64,000 nt of DNA, from the NCBI GenBank assembly GCA_963720675.1, contig CAVRGH010000003.1:124001-188000 (forward strand), given 5' to 3'. Origin of the DNA: JALHSW01 sp963720675 (GTDB lineage Bacteria > Actinomycetota > Acidimicrobiia > IMCC26256 > PALSA-555). The notes below the pieces were generated by a model. That model ran no database searches. It was not told the DNA's origin and saw only the letters and a program-made list of their open reading frames with translations. A program made the position numbers and the translations under genes. Of the stretch, positions 8,019 through 17,839 are shown piece by piece; the first letter of the stretch is position 1; every line of letters begins with the position of its first letter.

Positions 8019-10156
8019 GTGTCCGGAGCGCATCGGCTTGTCGCCTGGTTCCAGGACCTCCCCCCGAGGCGCAGCCTGCTGCTCACGATCGGTGCCGGCG
8101 GCCTGGTGATCGGTCTCCTCGTCGCGGCCCTGCTCCCGAGCGCGGCGGTGCTCGCCGAGGCCCACGCGTACCACGCGGACGTTCCGAAGCTCCGCGATCT
8201 CGCCCAGCGCTCGACGATCTACGACTCCGCGGGCACCGAGATCGCCCGGGTGGGGACGATCAATCGCGAGGACGTGCCCCTCTCCGAGGTACCGAAGGTC
8301 ATCCAGGACGCGGTGATCGCGGTCGAGGACCAGACGTTCTGGACGAACGACGGCATCGACCCCAACGCACTGCTGCGCGCGGCGATCGAGAACTTGAGCA
8401 AGGGCCGAATCGAGCAGGGCGGCTCCACGATCACCCAACAGCTCGTGAAGAACCGCATCCTCACCAACGCGCGCGACCTGGACCGCAAGGTCCGGGAGGT
8501 GCTGTACGCCGTGCGGCTCGACCACAAGTACTCCAAGCGCGAGATCCTCGAGCAGTACCTCAACACCGTGTACTTCGGGCAGGGGTCCTACGGCGTGAAG
8601 TCGACCGTCGAGCGGTTCTTCCTGACGGCCGACCCGGGCGCGCCGTTCCCGCGACCAAAACGACTCGACGAGATCACGGTCGGGGAGGCCGCGCTGCTCG
8701 CCGGCCTCATCTCGAATCCGGAGGGCAACAACCCGTTCGTGAACCCGGACGGGGCCCGTCGTCGTCGCACGTTCGCGTTGCAGCGGATGGTCTCGCAGCA
8801 CTACATCACGCAGGCCCAAGCGGCGGCCGCCGACCAGGAGCCGCTGCCGACGATCAAGCCCGAGCCCGAGCTCCGGCCGCGTACCTCGTGGGCCGAGGAG
8901 GTCCAGGACCGCCTCTTCAACGATGACGTGTACAAGGTGCTGGGCAAGACGCCGCAGGAGCGCGAGCAGAAGGTGCTCACCGGCGGGCTGAAGATCACGT
9001 CGACGCTCGACCCGAACCTGCAGCTGCTCGCGCAGGACGCGATGAACGAGATCCTGCCGGAGAAGCCGGGCTTCACGGGCGCGCTGGTCTCGATGGATCC
9101 GTCGAACGGACCAGGTGAAGGCCATGGTCGCCGGGCCCGGGTTCGAGTCGAGCCAGTACAACATCGCGACGAGCTACCCGGGACGCCAGGCCGGCTCGAC
9201 GTGGAAGGTCATCACGCTCGCCGCGGCGCTCGAGAGCGGCTTCTCGCCGAAGGACTCGGTGAGCGGGAGCTCACCGTGCTCGTTCAAGGAGTGGGGACGC
9301 ACCCAGAACGCGGAGGGCGGCGGCGGAACCATGACCCTGCGCTCCGCCACCGCACACTCGGTGAACTGCGCGTTCGCTCGCACGGAGCTCGCGGTGGGCT
9401 TCCCCAAGGTGATCGAGACGGCGCACTCGCTCGGCATCACGCAGGAGACGCTCAAGCCCGTCCTCACGCTGACGCTGGGTGCAGTCGAGTCGACACCGCT
9501 CGAGATGGCGACCGTCACCTCGACCATCGCCAACGGCGGCATCCACCACCCGCCCGTGTTCGTCTCGAAGATCGTCGCACCGAACGGCGACGTGATCTTC
9601 GACGCGTCGAAGGATGTCAAGGGCGATCGGGCGATCTCGGCCGACACCGCGGCGTGCGAGACCGACATGCTGCGCGGAGTCGTCACCGGCGGGACGGGGA
9701 CCGCGGCGCGACTCGTCGGCAACCGCCCGGTCGCCGGGAAGACCGGGACCACCGACGAGCGAACCGACGCGAACTTCCTCGGCTTCACCCCGCAGCTCGC
9801 GACATTCGTCTGGCACGGCAACGCGCTCGCACGGGTGCCGGGGGCGGGCTTCGGTGGTCAGATCCCGGCGCGCATCTTCAAGAAGTTCATGGATTCGGCG
9901 TTGTACGGGCAACCGACGGAGGAGTTCCCCGCGCCGGGCCCGACCTGCGATCGGCCGGGCGCCGCGATCTCGGAGAACGGTCGGGGGGTGCCGCGAGGCG
10001 GCACGACCTACACCGGGCCGGGGACGGTGCCCACCCAACCCCGCACGACGGTCACGACGCAGCCACGCAGCACGACCGCCGTCGACGACCGAGTCGACCA
10101 CGGCGACAACGGTGCCCAGCGACCACGACCGTCGACGCACTCCGCCGCTGCCCTAG
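8019..10156 (+). CDS. bifunctional class A penicillin-binding protein (frameshifted)
   Basis: A peptidoglycan glycosyltransferase/transpeptidase anchored by one N-terminal membrane helix (residues 20-45). The GT51 domain shows the catalytic Glu in 'AVEDQTFW' (E103), 'GGSTITQQLVKN' and 'KREILEQYLNTVYFGQGSYG'. The transpeptidase domain has Ser-x-x-Lys in 'GSTWK', the S-x-N motif in 'SVNCAF' and 'KTGTT'. A Thr/Pro-rich tail follows. Two one-base breaks are needed: one extra base near 9111 (before GTG 9115) and one near 10080, after which the tail reads 'STTESTTATTV' to TAG 10154-10156. GTG start with a weak ribosome-binding site. Converges with the ABC permease gene. Confidence 0.9.
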
Positions 10157-10955
10157 TCAGACGCACGCGGCGGTACTTGCGCACGGCGAGCGGCGCGCAG
10201 ACCGCGACGATGCCGACGATCCACGCGATCGCACCGAGCACGTCGCCGGAGTTCGGGCCTCCGTAGGTGAGGCCCCGCACGGCGTCACAGACGACCGAGA
10301 CCGGCTGGTACTCCGCGAAGGTCTGCAGCCAGTCCGGCATGGTCGCGATCGGCACGAACGCCGACGACGCGAAGACGAGGGGTGCCAGGATCGGGAAGGA
10401 GATCGCCTGGGCTGTCTCACTGTTGCGTGCGCTCAGCCCGACGATGGCGAACAGCCACGACAGCGAGTACGAGAACGCGAGCACCAACCCGAGCCCGGCC
10501 AGGATCGACAGCGCGCTCTGGTCCGGACGCCAGCCGACGAGGTAGCCGACGACGGCCATGAGCGCGACGACGAACGTGTTGCGCAGCAGGTCGGCGAACG
10601 TACGGCCGACGAGCACCGCCGAGCGTGCCATCGGGAGCGAGCGGAACCTGTCGATGACACCGGTCTGGAGGTCGTCGGCGAGCCCGACGCCGGTGGTGAG
10701 CGCGCCGAAGACGATGGTCTGCACGAAGATCCCCGGCATGAGGTAGTCGATGTACGGACCGCCGGGTACCGCGATCGCGCCGCCGAAGACGTAGCGGAAC
10801 ATCAGCACGAAGATGACCGGCTGGATCGTCGCGAAGACGAGGAGCTCCGGGTTCCGGCGAAGGTTCAGGACGTTCCGCCATGCGATCGTCGACGCGTCCG
10901 CGAACCACCGGGGTTTGCCGACGTGGAGCGTCGACGGCGTCGTGACGGCGGTCAT
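10157..10955 (-). CDS. ABC-2 type exporter permease (DrrB-like)
   Basis: Membrane component of a drug-exporter-type ABC system. About six helices follow 'AWRNVLNLRRNPELLVFATIQPV'. The family feature 'DDLQTGVIDRFRSLPMARSAVLVGRT' is present, with 'PLVFASSAFVP' and 'QTFAEYQPVSVVCDAVRG' near the end. ATG 10955 overlaps the ATPase stop (ATGA), so the two are translationally coupled. The uninterrupted frame continues to 10008 antisense to the penicillin-binding protein tail. The family normally ends soon after 'RKYRR', and a one-base shift there gives a stop at 10157-10159, which is the end used here. Confidence 0.85.
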
Positions 10956-11995
10956 CGGCCGGCTCCTTCCGGTGCGGGGCGGTGCCCGGTCTTGGCACGC
11001 CGACGCCGACGCCGACGCGATCCGTCGCCGTCCTCCTCATCGTCGTCGTCCTCCGGCTCCGTGATCTCGGCCGCGTGGCCGGTGAGCGAGAGGAACACGT
11101 CGTCGAGCGTCGGCTCACGGAGCGCCATCGAGACCGGCTCGATCTGTTTGGCGTCGAGCGCGCGCACGGTCTCGAGCATCGCCTTCGCGCCGTCGGACAC
11201 ACTGAGGCGGACCTCCTGCCCGTTGACGCTGATGCCACCGACGAGCGCGAGCGTCTCCGCGGCACGCGCGGCGGCGTCGGAGTCGGCGAACGCGACCTCG
11301 ATCACCGTCGAGCCGAGTCGGCCCTTGAGCTGCGAGCTGGTGCCCTCCGCGATCACCGAGCCGTGGTCGATCACGACGATCGAGTCGGCGAGGCGGTCCG
11401 CCTCCTCGAGGTACTGCGTGGTGAGCAGCACGGTGGTTCCACCGCCGACGAGGTCCTCGATCACGCCCCAGAGGTCGGTGCGGCTTCGAGGGTCGAGCCC
11501 GGTCGTCGGCTCGTCGAGGAACAACACCGGAGGCTGGTGCACGAGGGACGCTGCGAGGTCGATCCGCCGGCGCATCCCCCCGGAGTACGTGCGCACGAGT
11601 CGGTGCTGCGCCCGTGCGAGGTCGAACCGCTCGAGCAGCTCGTCGCTGCGCCGGGCGATCTCGTCGGCCGGCAGGTGGGTCAGACGACCGACCAGCCGCA
11701 GGTTCTCGCGACCGGTCAGGTTCTCGTCGACCGCGGCGTTCTGTCCTGCCAACCCGATCGACATGCGCGTCGCCATCGGATCGGTCGTCACGTCGCGACC
11801 GAGCACCTCGGCGCGGCCGGAGTCGGGCCGCAGCAGTGTCGTGAGGATGCGCACGGCCGTGGTCTTGCCGGCACCGTTCGGGCCGAGGAGCCCGAGCACG
11901 GTGCCGGTGGGCACTGCGAACGAGACCCCCTTGAGTGCCTCGACGTCGCCGAACGTCTTGACGAGATCTTCCGCGAGGATGGCAGGGGTGCTCAC
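10952..11995 (-). CDS. ABC transporter ATP-binding protein (DrrA-like)
   Basis: The cytoplasmic ATPase partner of the permease at 10157-10955. Walker A is 'GPNGAGKTTAVR', the Q-loop region 'GLAGQNAAVDENLTG', the signature 'YSGGMRRRIDLAASL', Walker B 'VLFLDEPTTGLD', and the switch His is replaced by Gln in 'LTTQYLEEAD', as usual in the daunorubicin-resistance (DrrA) group. The C-terminal regulatory domain has 'REPTLDDVFLSLTG'. It ends in a highly charged Asp/Glu then Arg tail. GTG start without a clear ribosome-binding site. Exported substrate unknown. Confidence 0.92.
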   Translation of the reverse strand: MSTPAILAEDLVKTFGDVEALKGVSFAVPTGTVLGLLGPNGAGKTTAVRILTTLLRPDSGRAEVLGRDVTTDPMATRMSIGLAGQNAAVDENLTGRENLRLVGRLTHLPADEIARRSDELLERFDLARAQHRLVRTYSGGMRRRIDLAASLVHQPPVLFLDEPTTGLDPRSRTDLWGVIEDLVGGGTTVLLTTQYLEEADRLADSIVVIDHGSVIAEGTSSQLKGRLGSTVIEVAFADSDAAARAAETLALVGGISVNGQEVRLSVSDGAKAMLETVRALDAKQIEPVSMALREPTLDDVFLSLTGHAAEITEPEDDDDEEDGDGSRRRRRRRAKTGHRPAPEGAGR

Positions 11996-12006
11996 AGGAG
12001 CCGATG

Positions 12007-12339
12007 CTATGGCGCCGGTGATTCGTCTCCGTCATCGTTCGTCGCCGGTGGCGTGGCGCGCCGCACGATCGCGATCGTGCGCTCCGGATGGTCGGGATCG
12101 AGCACCACGTCCAGCTCCCCGAGCGGACGCGTCGGCGCCTCGTTGACGATCGTGACCTCTTCCCGTTCGGGCCGACCCTCCATGACGTCGCGCAGGCCGA
12201 GCAGCCCGGCGGCCACGATGCTGCCGGTGGCGGTGCGCCGGAACCGGTCGACCGGCCGGACGAACGTCTCGTCCTCGGCCGAGGCTTGGTCGACGGGCTC
12301 CGTCTCGCCGGGGGTCTGTGATTCGTCGCGCTCGTTCAT
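12007..12339 (-). CDS. hypothetical protein, 110 aa
   Basis: Unrecognised. The first 35 residues are acidic and polar, then 'VRPVDRFRRTATGSIVAAGLLGLRDVMEGRPEREEVTIV' contains a short hydrophobic stretch too brief to be a convincing membrane helix. The end is 'LDPDHPERTIAIVRR'. It lies 11 bp upstream of the ABC ATPase in the same orientation, so it is probably the first gene of that operon. Codon use and composition match neighbouring genes, which supports that it is real. Confidence 0.6.
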   Translation of the reverse strand: MNERDESQTPGETEPVDQASAEDETFVRPVDRFRRTATGSIVAAGLLGLRDVMEGRPEREEVTIVNEAPTRPLGELDVVLDPDHPERTIAIVRRATPPATNDDGDESPAP

Positions 12340-12466
12340 GCCTCCAACGTAGGGCGGATTCGAGCATGCGCCGACCGGGCGAGGCGACCAGCCTCGAGGC
12401 TCGATCGATACGAGATCGGATCGCTCCTCGGGTCCGCGGTGATGGCCGACGTGAGCGGCAAACCGT

Positions 12467-13219
12467 TCAGTCGCCTCGTGCGACTGCGACCGACACCAGG
12501 CGATCCGAGTTCCCGGAATCGAGGACCTCGACCCGCACCCACGAGCCGATGCGGCGCGCGGTCGCTCGCATCGGACCGACGCGCACCGCAGCGAGGTAGC
12601 GGACCTCGAGCTCGCTCGGGACCGGCGAGTCGTCGAGCGCGAGGACGGCCTCTTCGGCGAGCGCGGCGACGGCACCACCCTGCACGGTCTGGGCCCAGTT
12701 GAGGATGCGGTCGTGCCGGTCGGCTTCGACCACCCCCGGGGCGACGATTCGGCTCCGGAGCATCTCGCTCACCGGCGTGACCGCCTGCGGCGGGTGCATC
12801 GGACGGCGTGCCGATGCCTCGAGCGCCGTCCCGGACCGACCGAGGTCCTGCGGGCGAGGTGACGCGACGAACGTGCCGAGCGACTCCGCGACGACGTCGT
12901 CGTCCCCCGCGATCGAGAACGTCGTCTCACCGAACGTGAGCGTCTGCCCGGTCTTGAGCACCCGTCCGACCGCGACCAGCCCGGAGCCGGCGGGGACCGG
13001 GCGCACGATCCGCACGCTGAGATCGACGGTCATGCACACGCGGGGTTGCGTGTACTCGTTCGCGAGCGAACCGGTCAGGATGTCGGCCCAAGCCAGGAGC
13101 ACCGATGGTCGCGCCACTCCGGCCCCGGGGATGCAGAGCGCGGTGGTGATGGTGCCGGTGCCCACGAGGGTGTCGCCGTCGGCGGCGACCGAGCACCCGA
13201 GCTCGGACGTGAAGCCCAC
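12467..13219 (-). CDS. PaaI-like tandem hotdog thioesterase family protein
   Basis: A 250-residue protein with two hotdog-like halves. The first has 'GAGVARPSVLLAWADILTGSLAN' and 'TVDLSVRIVRPVPAGSGLVAVGRVLKTGQT', with the second repeating a similar 'GVVEADRHDRILNWAQTVQGGAVAALAEEAV' then 'ELEVRYLAAVRVGPMRA'. This double 4HBT layout is typical of acyl-CoA thioesterase-like proteins in actinobacterial fatty-acid and steroid degradation. The 'GGAVAALAEEA' segment matches the active-site helix of PaaI-type enzymes. Divergent from the dioxygenase gene 87 bp away. Substrate unknown. Confidence 0.8.
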   Translation of the reverse strand: MGFTSELGCSVAADGDTLVGTGTITTALCIPGAGVARPSVLLAWADILTGSLANEYTQPRVCMTVDLSVRIVRPVPAGSGLVAVGRVLKTGQTLTFGETTFSIAGDDDVVAESLGTFVASPRPQDLGRSGTALEASARRPMHPPQAVTPVSEMLRSRIVAPGVVEADRHDRILNWAQTVQGGAVAALAEEAVLALDDSPVPSELEVRYLAAVRVGPMRATARRIGSWVRVEVLDSGNSDRLVSVAVARGD

Positions 13220-13306
13220 CTTGTCGCGGCTGTCGGGCGCGCGTCTCCAGGGTCATGAGCCGGTGACCCTAACGCCCTCGTCCGCACCCTCTCTATGCTG
13301 GACGGC

Positions 13307-14224
13307 ATGAGCGTCGCGGTGGATCCGCGCATCCCGGTCCCGGCCGCTCCGCCGGGCCACGAGTACCGCCGCGTGACGGTGGTCCCCGTCACCGGCGCCT
13401 GCGGTGCGGTCGTCGGAGGCGTCGACCTCTGCGCCGAGCTCGACGACGAGGTGATCGCGGAGATCCGGCGCGCGGTGCTCGATCACCACGTCGTGTTCTT
13501 TCGCGGGCAGCGGTTGACCCCGGAGGAGCAAGTCGCGTTCAGTCGGCGGTTCGGGCCGTTCAGCCCGGTGCCGTTCATCGAGCCCGTCGCCGACCATCCC
13601 GAGGTCATCGCGGTGGTACGCGAAGCATCGGAGCACCAGGAGTTCACGTTCGGGAGCCTGTGGCACTCGGATTTCTCGTTCCTGCCCGAGCCTCCCTTCG
13701 GCTCGATCCTGCACGCGCTCGAGGTGCCGCCGTGGGGCGGCGACACGCTCTGGGTGAACCAGGTCCTCGCGTTCCGGTCCCTCTCCCCGGGGATGCAGGC
13801 GATGCTCGAGGGTCTCACCGGTCTGCACAGCGCGGTCAACGCGTACTCCCCGAAGATGCAGCCGATCCACGACACGTTCACCGGGATGACGGTGCAGACC
13901 AGCGAGCGGGCCAACGAGGTGCAGCGCCACCCCGTCGTGCGGGTGCACGGCGAGACCGGCGAGAAGGCACTGTTCGTGAACGCGCAGTACACGATCGGCC
14001 TCGACGGGTTCGCGCCGCACGAGGCCAAGCCCGTCCTCGACCACCTGTACGCGCACAGCGTGCGGCCGGAGCTGGCGTGCCGTTGGCGATGGGCGGTTGG
14101 CGACGTCGCGTTCTGGGACAACCGGTGCCTGCAGCACATGGCGCTTGCCGACTTCACCGGGCACCGTCGCTCGATGCACCGTACGACGGTCGCGGGTGAG
14201 CCGCCGGCCGGCGTCCACGACTGA
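13307..14224 (+). CDS. TauD/TfdA family Fe(II)/2-oxoglutarate dioxygenase
   Basis: A 305-residue non-haem iron oxygenase. The metal ligands are the His-x-Asp of 'LWHSDFSF' and the distal His of 'RSMHRTTV', with the following Arg binding 2-oxoglutarate. 'GAVVGGVDL', 'HHVVFFRGQRLTPEEQVAFSRRFG' and 'WDNRCLQHMALADF' are typical of taurine/2,4-D dioxygenase relatives. ATG 13307 is preferred over ATG 13295 by position of the weak GGACGG site. The PPOX gene follows 6 bp later and is co-transcribed. Substrate is likely a small acid or sulfonate, not determinable. Confidence 0.9.
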   Translation: MSVAVDPRIPVPAAPPGHEYRRVTVVPVTGACGAVVGGVDLCAELDDEVIAEIRRAVLDHHVVFFRGQRLTPEEQVAFSRRFGPFSPVPFIEPVADHPEVIAVVREASEHQEFTFGSLWHSDFSFLPEPPFGSILHALEVPPWGGDTLWVNQVLAFRSLSPGMQAMLEGLTGLHSAVNAYSPKMQPIHDTFTGMTVQTSERANEVQRHPVVRVHGETGEKALFVNAQYTIGLDGFAPHEAKPVLDHLYAHSVRPELACRWRWAVGDVAFWDNRCLQHMALADFTGHRRSMHRTTVAGEPPAGVHD

Positions 14225-14230
14225 GCGATC

Positions 14231-14701
14231 GTGGTGCCGACTGCGGCCCGTGACCTCCCGGTCGATCGCGCCGCGCTGCTCGCGTTCATCCGCCCCCGAC
14301 ACCACGCGATCCTCACCACCGTGCGACGGGACGGATCCCCCCAGCTGTCGCCGGTGACCATGGGGGTCGACGCCGACGGCCGGATCGTCGTCGCGACGTA
14401 CCCCGAGCGCGCCAAGGTGTGGAACGCTCGGCGCGATCCGCGGGTCTCGGTGCTCGTGCTGTCGGACGAGTTCGGCGGCGAATGGGTGCAGGTGTCCGGC
14501 ACCGCCGAGGTGCTCGACCTCCCGGAAGCCCTCGAACCGCTGGTCGACTACTTCCGCTCGATCAGCGGCGAGCATCCCGACTGGGGTGAGTACCAGGACG
14601 CGATGCAGCGTCAGGGGAAGTCGCTCGTCCGCGTGACCATCGACAGCTGGGGTCCCGTCAGCCGCGGCGGTTTCCCGGCGCGGCTGATGCCCGAGGGCTG
14701 A
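14231..14701 (+). CDS. PPOX-class flavin/F420-dependent protein
   Basis: A small split-barrel flavoprotein of 156 residues. 'HHAILTTVRRDGSPQLSPVTMGVDADGRIVVAT' and 'RAKVWNARRDPRVSVLVL' match the pyridoxamine-phosphate-oxidase-like F420 family (TIGR03618-type). These bind FMN or F420 and reduce varied substrates; the cofactor cannot be decided here. GTG start 6 bp after the dioxygenase stop indicates one transcript. With four LLM proteins in the window it fits an F420-using cell. Confidence 0.85.
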   Translation: MVPTAARDLPVDRAALLAFIRPRHHAILTTVRRDGSPQLSPVTMGVDADGRIVVATYPERAKVWNARRDPRVSVLVLSDEFGGEWVQVSGTAEVLDLPEALEPLVDYFRSISGEHPDWGEYQDAMQRQGKSLVRVTIDSWGPVSRGGFPARLMPEG

Positions 14702-14713
14702 CGCCGCCCGACG

Positions 14714-15682
14714 TCAGCCCTCGCCGCGTGCCGCGGCCTCGATGCGGGCCATCACATCGTCGTCGAGGCGTTCCAGCACGTCGAGCGCTCCGAGGTTCTC
14801 GCGTACCTGGCCCGCGTGGCTCGCTCCCGTGATCACTGTGGACACGTGAGGGTTCTTCGCGCACCACGCGAGCGCGAGCTGGGCGAGCTCACACTCGAGC
14901 TCGTCGGCGATCGCGGCGAGGCTGCGGACCTTCGCGTTCGCGACCGGGTCGGTGAGCGAGTCGCGCAGCCACTCGTAGCCCGGCAGCGAGGCCCGACTGC
15001 CTTCCGGAACACCGTCGACGTACTTGCCCGTCAGCAGCCCCGACGCCAGCGGGCTCCACGTGGTGAGACCGAGCCCGAGGTCCTCGTAGAGCCGCGCGTA
15101 CTCGCGCTCGACCCGACGACGCTCGAACAGGTGGTACTGCGGCTGCTCCATCACCGGCTTGTGCAGGTGATGACGATCAGCGATGTCCCACGCGGCGCGG
15201 ATCTCGTCCGCGGTCCACTCCGAGGTTCCCCAGTACAGGGCCTTTCCGCTGCTGACGATGTCGGACATCGCCCAGACCGTCTCCTCGATCGGCGTCCCGG
15301 CGTCGGCGCGGTGGCAGAAGAGGAGGTCGACGAAGTCGAGGCCGAGGCGCTCGAGCGAACCGTCGATCGACTGCAGGAGGTACTTGCGGTTCAGTGTGCG
15401 GCGCATGTTCACGTCGTCGTGCAGACCCCAGAAGACCTTGGTCGAGATCACGTAGCTCCACCGTGGCCAACCGAGCTCGGTGATCGCGGCGCCCATGATC
15501 TGCTCCGACTGGCCGCCGGCGTACGCCTCGGCGTTGTCGAAGAAGTTCATGCCGCCCTCGCGGGCCGCGGCGAGGCAGTCGACCGCCGCACCCGTGTCGA
15601 TCTGCTGGCCGAACGAGACCCACGAGCCGAACGACAGAACGCTGACCTGTAGCCCGGATCTTCCCAACCGTCGGTACTCCAT
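14714..15682 (-). CDS. aldo/keto reductase (potassium-channel beta-subunit-like)
   Basis: A 322-residue NADPH-dependent TIM-barrel reductase. 'MEYRRLGRSGLQVSVLSFGSW' starts the family. The tetrad is Asp and Tyr in 'FDNAEAYAGG', Lys in 'VISTKVFWG' and His in 'LLFCHRADAG'. 'YLLQSIDGSLERLGLDFVDL' and 'EYARLYEDLGLGLTTWSPLASGLLTGKY' place it with the KCNAB/YghZ-like group. ATG 15682 fits the family start; the open frame upstream is not homologous. Same strand as a second aldo/keto reductase, whose start is more than 1 kb away, so joint transcription is possible. Confidence 0.92.
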   Translation of the reverse strand: MEYRRLGRSGLQVSVLSFGSWVSFGQQIDTGAAVDCLAAAREGGMNFFDNAEAYAGGQSEQIMGAAITELGWPRWSYVISTKVFWGLHDDVNMRRTLNRKYLLQSIDGSLERLGLDFVDLLFCHRADAGTPIEETVWAMSDIVSSGKALYWGTSEWTADEIRAAWDIADRHHLHKPVMEQPQYHLFERRRVEREYARLYEDLGLGLTTWSPLASGLLTGKYVDGVPEGSRASLPGYEWLRDSLTDPVANAKVRSLAAIADELECELAQLALAWCAKNPHVSTVITGASHAGQVRENLGALDVLERLDDDVMARIEAAARGEG

Positions 15683-15806
15683 GCCCAGCACAGTAGGTGC
15701 GCTGCGCGCAGCCCGGGTCACCCTCGCTGTGCGAGCCGGCCGGAGGCGGGCTTCCGGTACGACTCCACCGACTCCGCCGACCACTGATGGACCGGCCCCG
15801 AGATCC

Positions 15807-16748
15807 TCAGGCGGGATCGGTCAGGGTCGCGACCTCGGCGCGCTCGGCGTCGGTGAGCACCCACGCTGATGTGGCCGCGGCGTTCTGACGCACCTGCTCG
15901 GGTGACGTTGCGCCCGCGATCACGCTCGAGACGAGCGGGTTGCTCGCGAGCCATGACAACGCGAGCTCGTGCAGCGTGTGCCCGTGCGCACGCGCGAACT
16001 CGTCGAGCCGTTCCACCACCGCGAACTTCTCGTCGCCGAGCAACGAGTCGACGCGCTCCTTGGGCCAGACCGCGAGCCGCGTCCCCGCCGGAGGCTCCTC
16101 GCCGCGCCGGTACTTGCCGGAGAGCAGTCCGCTCGCGAGGGGAAAGTACGGCACCAGGCTCATGTCGAGCCGGTCGCACGCGGGGAGCACCTCGGCCTCG
16201 GGCTCGCGGTGCAGCAGGCTGTACTCGTTCTGTACGGTCACGAAGCGGTGCAGATCGCGCTCGGCTGCGACCGCGCTCGCCTCGTCGAGCTGCACCGCCG
16301 AGAAGTTGGAGCAGCCGACCTCGCGCACCTTGCCTGCCGCAACGAGCCGGTCGAGCGCCTCGAGCGTGTCGCCGATCGGCGTCGCGGCGTCGGGCGCGTG
16401 CAGCCAGTAGAGATCGATGCGATCCGTGCCGAGACGCCGGAGGCTGTTCTCGACTGCTTGCGGCACCCAATCGGGATGGCCGCCGGTCAACCCTTCCGGC
16501 GGGGCCATCATCCCGAACTTCGTCGCGACGATGACGTCGTCGCGACGCGATCCCAATGCCCGGCCGAGGAACTCCTCGGACTTGGTGCCGCCGTACAGGT
16601 CGGCGGTGTCGAAGTGCGTGATCCCCGCGTCGAGTGCGGCATCGACGACCGCTCGCGACGCGTCCTCGTCGATGCGCATCCCGAAGTTGTTGCACCCGAC
16701 GCCGGCCACCGACACCTCGAGCTCGCCGATCCTGCGGGTGTTCGACAT
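15807..16748 (-). CDS. aldo/keto reductase
   Basis: A 313-residue NADPH-dependent reductase of the aldo/keto superfamily. The tetrad is Asp and Tyr in 'FDTADLYGG', Lys in 'VATKFGMM' and His in 'LYWLHAPD'. 'QNEYSLLHREPEAEVLPACDRLDM' and 'PYFPLASGLLSGKYRRG' are typical of the YhdN/general-stress subgroup. It lies upstream of the other aldo/keto reductase on the same strand, with 124 bp between, and is divergent from the secreted repeat protein. Natural substrate unknown. Confidence 0.92.
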   Translation of the reverse strand: MSNTRRIGELEVSVAGVGCNNFGMRIDEDASRAVVDAALDAGITHFDTADLYGGTKSEEFLGRALGSRRDDVIVATKFGMMAPPEGLTGGHPDWVPQAVENSLRRLGTDRIDLYWLHAPDAATPIGDTLEALDRLVAAGKVREVGCSNFSAVQLDEASAVAAERDLHRFVTVQNEYSLLHREPEAEVLPACDRLDMSLVPYFPLASGLLSGKYRRGEEPPAGTRLAVWPKERVDSLLGDEKFAVVERLDEFARAHGHTLHELALSWLASNPLVSSVIAGATSPEQVRQNAAATSAWVLTDAERAEVATLTDPA

Positions 16749-16931
16749 CTCCGCGCACCTCTCTCTTGTCTTCGTGCTCCGACGCCGAGGCTAGGCCCAC
16801 AGGTTCTTCACATTCGTCGCACATCCTCCGAACGGGTTCTCAGGGTCGGCTCAGCCGCTCGCGCAGATGCTGTCCCCGCACCACCGAATCAGCACCACCG
16901 ACCCCCCAGCACCCAGGAGAGGAAGCACACC

Positions 16932-17717
16932 ATGAAGCAGGAACGGATCGGTCGCATCGGCCTCGCGTCGTTGCTGGCCATCGGGACGCTCGCCGGCGCC
17001 ACCGGCATTGCCGGCGCCCAGAGCTCCGACACGACGAACGACACCCAGTCGGGCACGACGTCCGACCGGCCTCAGCATCGGGGCCCCGGCCTCGAGGCTG
17101 CGGCCAAGGCGCTCGGCCTCAGCGAAGACGAGCTGAAGGCGAAGCTCGACGACGGCACGACGACCATCGCCGCGGTCGCCGAGGCCCAGGGTGTCGACCT
17201 CCAGACGGTGATCGACGCGATGGTGGCGGACGCCACCGCCAAGATCGACCAGAAGGTCGCGGACGGTGAGGTCACCGAGGCGAAGGCCACGGAGATCAAG
17301 TCGAACCTGGAGGAGCGCATCACCAAGATGGTCAGCGAGGCCCGCCCCGTCGGCGGACCGGGCGGACACGGTCGCCCCGGTCTCGAGGCCGCGGCCAAGG
17401 CGCTGGACCTCAGCGAGGACGAGCTGAAGACCAAGCTCCACGACGGTGACCAGACCATCGCCGAGGTCGCGCAGGCGCAGAACGTCGACGTGACCACGGT
17501 GATCGACGCGATGGTGGCGGACGCGACCGCGAAGATCGATCAGCGGGTCGCGGACGGTGACGTCACCGAGGCGAAAGCCACGGAGATCAAGGCGAACCTG
17601 AAGGAGCGCATCACCAAGATGGTGAACGAGGGCCCGCCCGCCCGAGGTCAGCGTGGTCCCGACGGCCCGCCGCCCGACTCGGACACGAGCCAGGATCAGG
17701 AGGCGCCGGCGAACTGA
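16932..17717 (+). CDS. secreted protein with duplicated ~85-residue domain
   Basis: Residues 1-30 form a Sec signal peptide ('GLASLLAIGTLAGATGIAGAQ', cut near AGA-Q). Two helical repeats follow, each running 'LEAAAKALxLSEDELKxKL' then 'TIAxVAxAQxVDxxTVIDAMVADATAKIDQ' and ending 'ITKMV'. The repeats are separated by 97 residues start to start. The linker and C-terminal tail are Gly/Pro/Asp-rich. This helical domain is common in actinobacterial exported proteins of unknown function. ATG has a strong AGGAGAGG site about 9 nt upstream. A monocistronic gene, divergent from the aldo/keto reductase. Confidence 0.8.
   Translation: MKQERIGRIGLASLLAIGTLAGATGIAGAQSSDTTNDTQSGTTSDRPQHRGPGLEAAAKALGLSEDELKAKLDDGTTTIAAVAEAQGVDLQTVIDAMVADATAKIDQKVADGEVTEAKATEIKSNLEERITKMVSEARPVGGPGGHGRPGLEAAAKALDLSEDELKTKLHDGDQTIAEVAQAQNVDVTTVIDAMVADATAKIDQRVADGDVTEAKATEIKANLKERITKMVNEGPPARGQRGPDGPPPDSDTSQDQEAPAN
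17088..17633 (+). repeat. in-gene tandem duplication, two 255-bp units
   Basis: Unit 1 is 17088-17342 and unit 2 is 17379-17633, 291 bp apart and in frame. DNA similarity is high, including long matching stretches such as the bases coding for VIDAMVADATAKIDQ, so the duplication is recent or maintained by gene conversion. A 36-bp Gly/Pro-coding linker separates the units. Confidence 0.85.
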
Positions 17718-17839
17718 TCCGACGCGAGACCGCACCTCCAGCTCCACCGTGCGTGACGAGCCGCCGGGTTCCCCCTCCCCGGCGGCTCGTTCGCGCGCGC
17801 AGCACGGGTACCCTCCAGGTACGCCAGCGTGAGGACGCG

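Noticed and set aside
8019..12146. A 1375-codon plus frame starting in the penicillin-binding protein
   Set aside because: Only the first 365 codons match the protein; the rest continues after the frameshift and is antisense to the ABC genes.
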